DNA of 5,207 nucleotides. Origin: Bacteroidota bacterium. GTDB taxonomy: Bacteria; Bacteroidota; Bacteroidia; Cytophagales; Cyclobacteriaceae. Each line of letters opens with the position of its first letter. Positions within the stretch are counted from its first letter, which is position 1. The stretch lies in the NCBI GenBank assembly GCA_024643595.1, contig JAHEMS010000110.1:4047-9253 (forward strand). The letters run 5' to 3'. The translations under genes were made by a program, and so were the position numbers. Below are positions 1 through 5,207 of this stretch, one piece after another. The notes under the pieces are model-generated. The model made no database searches. It worked only from the letters and a program-made list of their open reading frames with translations, and was not told where the DNA came from.

Positions 1-577
1 CGAAGGCAAGACGTGGATCAATCTCTTTCGACAAAGGTTGACTGGCATTCTTCCATGATATGCTGGAGCCGTATAAACGAGTGAAGCCAACATTGATATC
101 AACGCCGGTCGTGATTCGATCCATTCCGTATTCCAATGAAGGGAACAGGGTATCGTTACCAACATTTGTCGCAATAACCTGGTCAATGGAGATACCACCG
201 CTGCTGATATTATCGCCAATGGTTTGTTTGATAGGCATGCACGTAAGCAAACTGGCAGATTTTGCATAATGGCCATCAGCCCCTTTGAAGATGGAATTCT
301 TATTCATGAGTTCGCCCATGACAACGATGTCTTTTTGAAATCCTTCCAAAGGAAGAAGTTGTGGTGTCAGTTCGAAATCCGTTCCGAGCTTTGTAGGTGT
401 CCACCGATCGGGGTGCACTCCATTAGGCATGTAAAAAAAGGCACTGCGAACAGGGGATTTGCCGGTAGATGGAGCGCCAAATCCTGGAATCGACATAGCC
501 TCCAAAAACGGAAGTGCAATACAAGCGCCCATTCCTTTGAGCATTCTTCTACGTGATATGTGCCACTTCTTACTCAT
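1..577 (-). CDS. DUF1552 domain protein with Tat signal, 3' end cut by the window
   Basis: The reading frame opens at ATG 577-575 and runs off the left edge after 192 codons with no stop. Residues 8-14 (SRRRMLK) match the twin-arginine consensus and lead into a hydrophobic stretch (about 15-27, ending PFLEAM), so folded, possibly cofactor-bearing export by Tat is likely. The segment FFYMPNGVHPDRWTP (47-61), the GADGHYAKSASLLT stretch (99-112), SGGISIDQ (126-133) and FPSLEYG (145-151) resemble the conserved N-terminal blocks of DUF1552 proteins, as I recall the family. Family members are usually around 400-450 residues, so roughly half is visible. The start lies 7 bp after the stop of the upstream cytochrome-like gene, which implies one transcript and possible translational coupling; no clear Shine-Dalgarno is present. 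The molecular function of DUF1552 is not established. Family assignment is strong; an enzymatic role would be speculation. Confidence 0.9.
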   Translation of the reverse strand, partial: MSKKWHISRRRMLKGMGACIALPFLEAMSIPGFGAPSTGKSPVRSAFFYMPNGVHPDRWTPTKLGTDFELTPQLLPLEGFQKDIVVMGELMNKNSIFKGADGHYAKSASLLTCMPIKQTIGDNISSGGISIDQVIATNVGNDTLFPSLEYGMDRITTGVDINVGFTRLYGSSISWKNASQPLSKEIDPRLAF

Positions 578-584
578 ATTGATA

Positions 585-2549
585 TCAGACTTTTACTTCG
601 AAATCATTCACCTTCATTCTAAACGGATAGCTTTTCACTATTTCTATAATGAAATTTTCAGGATTAAAGTTAGTTCTTAAAAGAGTTTCATCCAATCGTT
701 GAAGTGCGGGCTCATCGGTAAACTGCACTGAGCGACCCAGCGCATAAGAGAGTATTCTGGAAGAAAGATTACGCGCTATTTTAGCTTTTTCTGTGAGCAA
801 TAGCATTTTCAATTCGGCTGGGCCTTCAAAGCTTCTTCCGTCAGCCATCACGCCCGAAGGATCAACCGGTGCCTTTCCGTAACTCGTTCTCCACCGACCA
901 GCAGGATCAAAATTTTCGAGCCCAAGGCCTAAAGGATCCATCTTAACATGGCATGAATTGCATTCAGGATTAGCGCGGTGCATCTCAAGAATTCTTCTTA
1001 ATCCAATCTCAGCGTGGGCATTTTTATCTTCTGTTAATTCTGCTACTACAGGAGGTGGTGGCGGAGGTGAAATGCCGAGTAATTGCTCCATCACCCATTT
1101 TCCACGAACCACCGGGCTTGTTCTCATGGGGAAAGAAGTAATCGACAAAACGCTTCCCATACCTAAAACGCCACCTCTGCTGGAATCAGTCAGGATAACT
1201 TTCTGCAAGTCTTCAGTGGTCACCCCTTCGATGCCATAGAATTCGGCCAGTTCTTTATTGAGAAATGTATAATTGCTGTTAATCAGCTCAAGCATTTTTT
1301 TGCTCTTCGTAAGAACATAATAAAAATATTCAACCGTTTCACTGTATAAAGCCTTTCGGATAGGCATATCAAATCCTGGAAATTCTTTAGGATCCAGCAG
1401 CGGTTGATTCTCGATTAGTTTGTTTATTCCCAACCATTGACTCGAAAAATTTTCAGCAAATCGTTTTGACTTAGGATCGGCTAACATACGCTTGACCTGT
1501 GATTCCAATACCAGCGTGTCTTGCAACTTGCCCAGGTAGGCGAGATTGAATAGTTCGTCATCAGGCATGCTTGACCACAGGAAATAAGAAAGACGTGTGG
1601 CAACCTCAAAATTACCTAATGGGTAGACTTCATTTTTCTCAGGCTCTTCTTCTGATCGATATAAAAAATTTGGAGAAATAAGGATAGACTTAAAAGTCTG
1701 TGCCACACTTTCATTAAATCGGGTTGGATTATTAATGGTGTCTTTCTGACTATAAACAGTTTGGAATAGGGTTATCAACTTAAACTTCTCGTCTTCTTTT
1801 AAAAACCTGCGGTAGGCTTTTGTCGCAAAGGAAAATATCACTTTTTCTGCAGCAAGTTCAGGTGGGTTTACTTCTTCATACTCGTCAAAGAGCAGCGACT
1901 TCATCCAGTTTCGGAATCGCTGCCACCAGTTTTGATTATAAGAGACAGGAACCAGCCGTGACCATTTTTCCTGGTCGTTGAGCGCTTGTTCAACAATCAT
2001 ATCAGCAGCTTCATAATAGCGTTCTAATTTCAGGGGAGTAAAAAATAAGGCACGACCTTGGTTGTCAAAACCTCCACCACCGGATCCATCAGAAGGGAAA
2101 TAATTTCTGGCATCAAAATCAACCCGCATTAAATCTAAAATTGTATAGTGATATTCAGAATGGCTCAATCTTCTAATCACAATGTTGCCCGGCCTCCTTT
2201 GGGCAAGAGAACTCTGCAACACCTCATTAATTCCTCCTACTAGTTTGCTATAGTCATTTTCCGATAAAGCGGGCTCACTTTTCGGAGGCATCGCTCTGGA
2301 TTTAATCTGATCCATAACCTTTAACCAGAACTGCCCGTCTTTTATTACCCTTTCGCGCTCTTTATAATTGTCGAGGTTGACCCCTCCTTTTGGATTACCT
2401 GTGTTATGACATTTGAAACACTTTGTAGATAATAGAGGTCGAATATCCAATTCATAGCTGACTGAGTCTTGAGAAAACGATGGTCCTACCCCAATCACAA
2501 GAATAGATAAGCAAAAACCTATGAAACGAATGCTTCGCAGTATTTTCAT
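585..2549 (-). CDS. Secreted c-type-cytochrome-like DUF1592/DUF1588/DUF1585 protein
   Basis: This is a complete 654-residue protein. Residues 1-26 look like a Sec signal peptide (basic MKILRSIR, hydrophobic core, cleavage near SFS-QD). Then come a cytochrome-c-like domain (about 33-92) with heme motif CFKCH (44-48) and an AMPP segment whose Met87 could be the distal ligand. DUF1587 follows (about 123-185, RRLSHSEYHYTILDL), then DUF1595 (about 235-295, FATKAYRRFL), DUF1592 (about 308-435, ATRLSYFLWSSMPDDELF), DUF1588 (about 456-555, RGGVLGMGSVLS, a six-proline run at 495-500, and a second CNSCH at 530-534) and DUF1585 (about 565-645). Domain limits are by eye. This is the standard domain order in planctomycete homologues, many of which are longer because of extra inserted domains; this one is compact. 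The start is the first ATG before the signal peptide. It precedes the DUF1552 gene in the same operon. Function is unknown; an envelope redox role is inferred from the heme motifs. Confidence 0.93.
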   Translation of the reverse strand: MKILRSIRFIGFCLSILVIGVGPSFSQDSVSYELDIRPLLSTKCFKCHNTGNPKGGVNLDNYKERERVIKDGQFWLKVMDQIKSRAMPPKSEPALSENDYSKLVGGINEVLQSSLAQRRPGNIVIRRLSHSEYHYTILDLMRVDFDARNYFPSDGSGGGGFDNQGRALFFTPLKLERYYEAADMIVEQALNDQEKWSRLVPVSYNQNWWQRFRNWMKSLLFDEYEEVNPPELAAEKVIFSFATKAYRRFLKEDEKFKLITLFQTVYSQKDTINNPTRFNESVAQTFKSILISPNFLYRSEEEPEKNEVYPLGNFEVATRLSYFLWSSMPDDELFNLAYLGKLQDTLVLESQVKRMLADPKSKRFAENFSSQWLGINKLIENQPLLDPKEFPGFDMPIRKALYSETVEYFYYVLTKSKKMLELINSNYTFLNKELAEFYGIEGVTTEDLQKVILTDSSRGGVLGMGSVLSITSFPMRTSPVVRGKWVMEQLLGISPPPPPPVVAELTEDKNAHAEIGLRRILEMHRANPECNSCHVKMDPLGLGLENFDPAGRWRTSYGKAPVDPSGVMADGRSFEGPAELKMLLLTEKAKIARNLSSRILSYALGRSVQFTDEPALQRLDETLLRTNFNPENFIIEIVKSYPFRMKVNDFEVKV

Positions 2550-2554
2550 TATAA

Positions 2555-2585
2555 TAAATCTACCACTTTAATGCTAAATGGTCAA
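2555..2585 (-). promoter_or_regulatory. Candidate Bacteroidota-type promoter of the DUF1592-DUF1552 operon
   Basis: On the minus strand a TTG (complement of 2583-2585) is followed after 20 bases by TAGATTTA (complement of 2555-2562). This fits the Bacteroidota sigma factor pattern of TTG, a spacer of about 19-21, and TAnnTTTG, with one mismatch in the last base. Only 5 bases separate the element from the ATG at 2549, so transcription would begin at or very near the start codon, giving a leaderless or almost leaderless mRNA. The motif is short and the surroundings are AT-rich, so chance is a real alternative. Confidence 0.3.
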
Positions 2586-2602
2586 TTGCATTTTATTAAA
2601 AG

Positions 2603-2660
2603 CAGTTTTGGACTTGGGTGATCGGTAACCTTGATGTATGATTGGTTACCCAAAAAACTG
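2603..2660. repeat. Tandem GATYGGTWACC near-repeats within a nested inverted repeat
   Basis: GATCGGTAACC (2620-2630) and GATTGGTTACC (2640-2650) agree at 9 of 11 positions and are offset by exactly 20 bp, about two helical turns. Each carries a GGTNACC palindrome, so the two also pair with one another as a 7-bp stem (2624-2630 with 2644-2650). An alternative and larger fold pairs 2603-2609 with 2654-2660, 2614-2619 with 2648-2653, and 2627-2630 with 2644-2647, leaving bulges on the left arm. The block lies 71-101 bases upstream of the DUF1592 gene start. It could be a pair of operator sites, or a hairpin acting on transcripts reading in from the pirin gene. The sequence alone does not decide. 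Confidence 0.4.
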
Positions 2661-2711
2661 ATTAGATCAGTACCAGGATAAGAAATGAGAAGTGATTCTA
2701 TACTTTCGCAA

Positions 2712-2737
2712 GGACGATCCAGTCTACAACATCGTCC
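2712..2737 (-). terminator. Stem-loop just after the pirin gene, possible terminator
   Basis: GGACGAT (2712-2718) and ATCGTCC (2731-2737) form a perfect 7-bp stem with a 12-base loop, beginning three bases after the pirin stop codon on the minus strand. The placement suits transcript termination or 3'-end protection. There is no T-tract on the downstream side, so it does not meet the usual intrinsic terminator pattern, and a stem of this size can arise by chance. Confidence 0.25.
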
Positions 2738-2740
2738 GGA

Positions 2741-3763
2741 TTATGATTTCACTTCTTCTACTCCATTCGGATATTTTGCAAATCTTCCTTTTTCTCTTGG
2801 ATGCACATGCTCATGTGTTGGCCAGGGCCAGCCGCCAAATTGTGTTTGTTGATATTCGCTCATGGCCTGTTGAATTTCTGATTGAGTATTCATCACAAAT
2901 GGACCATATTGAGCAACAGGCTCGGCAATTGGTTTACCTTGTAGCAAAAGCAAGTAGCTTTCAGTATTTCCGTTTTGCAACAGAACTTCTTTATCCGAAT
3001 AAAGTTCAATTGCCTGGTGAGAAGAAAACTTTTCTCCGGCAATGTTAATGGAGTCACCGCCATAAAAATATAAGGAACGATTTACCCATGCCGATGCGGT
3101 TGGTAATTTCCATGCTGCACCGGCATCCATTTTTATCGTCCAGATGGCTACTTCATTGTTTGCATCAGCCGCCCAACTGTTTGGCGCAGGTAATGGCGCG
3201 TTGGTCTTTTCAATATTTCCAGCAATTACTTTAACGTTGGTTGCTTTTCCGTTTTCATCAACTGATGTAAACGTTGGAATGCTTTCACCCCAAAGCATGG
3301 CAAAGTGCGGATCTGTTAATTTTTTTGATTTAGGTAAGTTGAGCCAGATCTGAAATAGCTCCAATGGATTTTCCTTGTCTTTGTTAAGCAGGGGAAACAT
3401 TTCACAATGTTGCACCCCTTTGCCGGCTGTCATCCATTGTACATCTCCAAAGCCAAATCGACCCGCAGCACCCAGTGAATCCGAATGGTCAACTAATCCC
3501 TGCGTTACAATTGTTACTGTCTCAAAACCGCGATGTGGATGCGCCGGGAAGCCTGGCACCTGTTCGCCATGATACATACGCCACCCTTCTTTATTCTCTG
3601 AAAAATCCTGACCAATCGTCCTGCCTCTTAAAGAAGCGGCCGGGCCCATCACTTCGTTTCCTTTTGGATAAAAATCCTGATGATGAACGCAGAAGAGAAA
3701 TGGATCTTGAGTTTGCCAGGGAAAGCCCAATTGTTTTATAGATTTTATAACTGAATTATTCAT
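2741..3763 (-). CDS. Pirin family bicupin protein
   Basis: This 340-residue protein contains the pirin N-terminal cupin with its metal-binding set intact: His75 and His77 in GFPAHPHRGFETVT, then His119 and Glu121 in KGVQHCEMFP. Their spacing matches the human pirin ligands His56, His58, His101 and Glu103. The C-terminal cupin (Pirin_C, about 195-300) follows with lower conservation, and a 30-40 residue tail rich in Trp, Pro and His (GGWPWPTHEHVHP, then GRFAKYPNGVEEV) closes the protein. There is no signal peptide, so it is cytoplasmic. Pirins bind a single iron-type metal; some bacterial members show quercetin dioxygenase activity and others are suggested redox sensors, but the in vivo role here cannot be read from the sequence. 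The length is slightly above the common 230-300 residues. It is transcribed away from the DUF3592 gene and appears to be a single-gene unit. Confidence 0.95.
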   Translation of the reverse strand: MNNSVIKSIKQLGFPWQTQDPFLFCVHHQDFYPKGNEVMGPAASLRGRTIGQDFSENKEGWRMYHGEQVPGFPAHPHRGFETVTIVTQGLVDHSDSLGAAGRFGFGDVQWMTAGKGVQHCEMFPLLNKDKENPLELFQIWLNLPKSKKLTDPHFAMLWGESIPTFTSVDENGKATNVKVIAGNIEKTNAPLPAPNSWAADANNEVAIWTIKMDAGAAWKLPTASAWVNRSLYFYGGDSINIAGEKFSSHQAIELYSDKEVLLQNGNTESYLLLLQGKPIAEPVAQYGPFVMNTQSEIQQAMSEYQQTQFGGWPWPTHEHVHPREKGRFAKYPNGVEEVKS

Positions 3764-3882
3764 GGTGTAAGATATACAATGAATTATTAACCAACATCGG
3801 TAACATATAGTTTTGGAATGCCATAATTAATTCAATTTGTCACGAATAATCTTAACTTAGAAGAGACTTTAATAATTTAAAT
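3764..3882. promoter_or_regulatory. Divergent promoter region between pirin and DUF3592 genes
   Basis: These 119 AT-rich bases must carry the start signals for both flanking genes. On the minus strand, TTG (complement of 3792-3794), 17 bases, then TATCTTAC (complement of 3767-3774) loosely resembles a Bacteroidota promoter but sits only 3 bases from the pirin ATG. On the plus strand, TTTTG (3811-3815), 16 bases, then TCAATTTG (3832-3839) matches TAnnTTTG except for one base, with a rather short spacer, and would give a leader of about 35-40 bases for the DUF3592 gene. ATCGGTAAC at 3796-3804 repeats the core of the element found before the DUF1592 gene. No Shine-Dalgarno is evident for either gene. 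The presence of a promoter region is certain from the layout; the individual boxes are weak. Confidence 0.45.
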
Positions 3883-4338
3883 ATGAAACTGTTCGCATCG
3901 CTTTTTCTTGGCATTGGTTTATTTTTTGCGTTGATAGGTTTGGGGTGGCTTTATGTTTTTGTTAGCTCCGCAGAGACCACTCATTTTTCGGATGAATTAA
4001 TAGGACCACTGGTGTTCTCGTTTATTGGGTTGATTTTCGCTAGCGTGGGAGGCGGTGTTTTTTATTTTCAAGCCAGACAAAAAGCAAGGCGTGAACTATT
4101 ACTGCGAACAGGTCAGAAGTTACGAGCGGTTATTTCAAATTTATATTATAATACGTCCATCAGTATTAATAATCGTCACCCGTTGGTAATTGAATGTATT
4201 GGCGTGATCGGTGGGAGCAAAAAAACTTTTAAGAGTCACAATCTATGGAAGGCCGCCCCGTTTGAAATCGGACAAGAAATAGTTGTTTATGTTGATTCGC
4301 GAAACAGTGATAATTTTTGGGTGGAGGTAGGGGAGTAA
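3883..4338 (+). CDS. Two-helix membrane protein, DUF3592-like
   Basis: This 151-residue protein opens with two hydrophobic helices, about 3-27 and 39-63, separated by a short polar loop. A basic juxtamembrane stretch follows (ARQKARRELLLR, 64-75), which by the positive-inside rule puts both the N-terminus and the C-terminal domain in the cytoplasm. The remainder (about 77-149) is a small beta-rich domain: TGQKLRAVISNLYYN, then PLVIECIG, then FEIGQEIVVYVDSRNSDNFWVEV. The pattern of a membrane anchor, a modifiable turn, and a final line setting a bulk 'velocity-like' VYVD strand resembles DUF3592 proteins, whose function is unknown. The ATG at 3883 sits directly before the first helix. The gene stands alone on the plus strand and converges on the dehydrogenase gene with 9 bp between stops. 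Coding status is well supported by the structured hydrophobicity; the family name is a moderate-confidence call. Confidence 0.8.
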   Translation: MKLFASLFLGIGLFFALIGLGWLYVFVSSAETTHFSDELIGPLVFSFIGLIFASVGGGVFYFQARQKARRELLLRTGQKLRAVISNLYYNTSISINNRHPLVIECIGVIGGSKKTFKSHNLWKAAPFEIGQEIVVYVDSRNSDNFWVEVGE

Positions 4339-4347
4339 AAGAACACC

Positions 4348-5207
4348 TTATTCTTTCACAAGTACCTCGCGGTTGACGCAATGGGCCATATTTCCTGAGG
4401 CATAAAACTCAATTACATTTTCTGCGGCAAGACGAGCCATTCCATTGCGGGCCTCTATCGTTGCTGAACCAATATGAGGAAGTACCGCTACATTGGGCAT
4501 TTGCAATAACGGATTGTCGGCATGCATGGGTTCAGGATTGGTCACATCAAGGCCAGCACCCCATATCGTTTCGGACCTTAATGCGTCAATGAGATCCTGC
4601 TCATGATGTACACCACCCCGAGAGGTATTGATGAAGATGGAAGTCTTTTTCATTTTGCTAAAGACTCCTTTGTTAAATAACTCCCGTGTCTCACCACTCA
4701 ATACGCTATGCACAGAAAGCACATCACTTTGTTGCAGCAACTCATCAAAAGAAACGTAACGAGCCCCAAACAATTTTTCCGCTTCTGCATTGCGACTACG
4801 ATTATAGTAAATGATGTTCATGTTGAATGCTCCTTGACACCGCTGCGCCATCACCATTCCGATTCGGCCCATTCCAAAAATACCCAGCGTTTTTCCGCTC
4901 AGTTCCTGCCCTAGATTTTTTAAGGGCTCAAATTGTTTCCATTCGCCTCGTTCAATCGTTTTATGGTTATAAAACATCTTACGTGATACGGCCATCATCA
5001 GCCCAAATGCAACATCGGCCGTGGCATTACTTAAAACATCAGGTGTATTACCCACCGGAATCTTCATTCGTGTAGCTTCAGCGACATCAATATTATCATA
5101 ACCAACAGCGAATTGTGCGATTACATCAAGGTGAGAACACTGACTGAAAAAATAGCTGTCAAGTTTATCGGCTCCCAGTGGGATCAAGGCGTTCACCTGC
5201 TTTGCTC
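4348..5207 (-). CDS. D-2-hydroxyacid dehydrogenase (glyoxylate/hydroxypyruvate reductase-like), 5' end cut
   Basis: The frame ends at TAA 4350-4348 and is open to the right edge, with about 286 codons visible. A GTG at 5196-5194 could be mistaken for a start, but the frame continues upstream (AKQ before VNALIPLGADKLD) and the family normally has about 40 more N-terminal residues, so this Val is internal. Counting from that Val as 1, the NAD(P)-binding motif GMGRIG is at 108-113, and the catalytic triad is Arg193 (NTSRGG), Glu222 (GLDVTNPEP) and His241 (LPHIGSAT). AVGYDNIDV (30-38) and NTPDVLSNATADVAFGLMMA (50-69) are typical of the glyoxylate/hydroxypyruvate reductase and D-glycerate dehydrogenase branch. 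NRSR (132-135) after the second strand of the Rossmann fold suggests NADPH rather than NADH. The likely reaction is cytoplasmic reduction of glyoxylate or hydroxypyruvate; exact substrate is inferred. Confidence 0.95.
   Translation of the reverse strand, partial: AKQVNALIPLGADKLDSYFFSQCSHLDVIAQFAVGYDNIDVAEATRMKIPVGNTPDVLSNATADVAFGLMMAVSRKMFYNHKTIERGEWKQFEPLKNLGQELSGKTLGIFGMGRIGMVMAQRCQGAFNMNIIYYNRSRNAEAEKLFGARYVSFDELLQQSDVLSVHSVLSGETRELFNKGVFSKMKKTSIFINTSRGGVHHEQDLIDALRSETIWGAGLDVTNPEPMHADNPLLQMPNVAVLPHIGSATIEARNGMARLAAENVIEFYASGNMAHCVNREVLVKE

Noticed and set aside
521..535. Possible lipoprotein signal around Cys19 of the DUF1552 protein
   Set aside because: The hydrophobic core follows the cysteine instead of preceding it, and the RR-motif arrangement fits a Tat signal with family-typical ALPFLEAM.
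60..680. Several overlapping plus-strand open frames
   Set aside because: They run antisense to the DUF1552 coding sequence and the 3' end of the DUF1592 gene, both of which have clear family motifs.
958..1239. Plus-strand open frame with a glycine run
   Set aside because: It is the reverse complement of the proline-rich DUF1588 coding region; the glycines mirror the CCN proline codons.
2692..3048. Plus-strand open frame of 118 codons
   Set aside because: It lies mostly opposite the conserved C-terminal half of the pirin gene and its translation shows no recognisable domain, so it is a shadow.
4338..4356. AAAGAA/TTCTTT hairpin between the convergent genes as a bidirectional terminator
   Set aside because: The stem has six pairs, five of them A-T, with a 7-base loop and overlaps the dehydrogenase coding end; too weak to call.
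5194..5196. GTG as the start codon of the dehydrogenase
   Set aside because: The frame stays open to the window edge and the protein would lack about 40 residues of the conserved substrate-binding domain; the codon most likely encodes an internal valine.
1..5207. tRNA, rRNA, CRISPR, transposase, phage or toxin-antitoxin features
   Set aside because: None of their signatures was seen on either strand; the genes are intact apart from the two cut by the window edges, with no frameshift evident.

Overview
The window is an ordinary-looking chromosomal segment of a bacterium, most likely a member of the Bacteroidota (Cytophagales-like). That placement is inference. It rests on moderate-to-low GC content by eye, the absence of convincing Shine-Dalgarno sequences before any visible start, AT-rich leaders, and protein families common in free-living Bacteroidota. 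It holds five protein genes, two of them cut by the window edges, and no RNA gene, insertion sequence or CRISPR array that I can see.

Layout from left to right. Bases 1-577 (minus) are the first 192 codons of a DUF1552 protein with a Tat-type signal; its 3' part lies outside the window. Just upstream of it, 7 bp away and on the same strand, bases 585-2549 encode a complete 654-residue secreted c-type-cytochrome-like protein of the DUF1587/DUF1595/DUF1592/DUF1588/DUF1585 architecture. These two form an operon of a kind well known by sequence in Planctomycetes, Verrucomicrobia and some Bacteroidota, but to my knowledge with no established biochemical function. A 191-bp intergenic region (2550-2740) follows, holding a candidate promoter for the pair, two 11-bp near-repeats exactly 20 bp apart, and a short stem-loop after the next gene. 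Bases 2741-3763 (minus) encode a pirin-family bicupin with an intact metal site. A 119-bp divergent promoter region separates it from 3883-4338 (plus), a small two-helix membrane protein of the DUF3592 type. This gene converges, with 9 bp between the stop codons, on 4348-5207 (minus), a D-2-hydroxyacid dehydrogenase whose N-terminus lies beyond the right edge.

The only clear functional unit is the DUF1592/DUF1552 pair. Both proteins should be exported, one by Sec and one by Tat, and the first should carry one or two covalently bound hemes. A periplasmic or envelope redox role is therefore a reasonable inference, with substrate unknown. The pirin, DUF3592 and dehydrogenase genes show no evident link to that unit or to each other. 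I found no convincing new system; the best leads are the uncharacterised exported pair and the repeats upstream of it.
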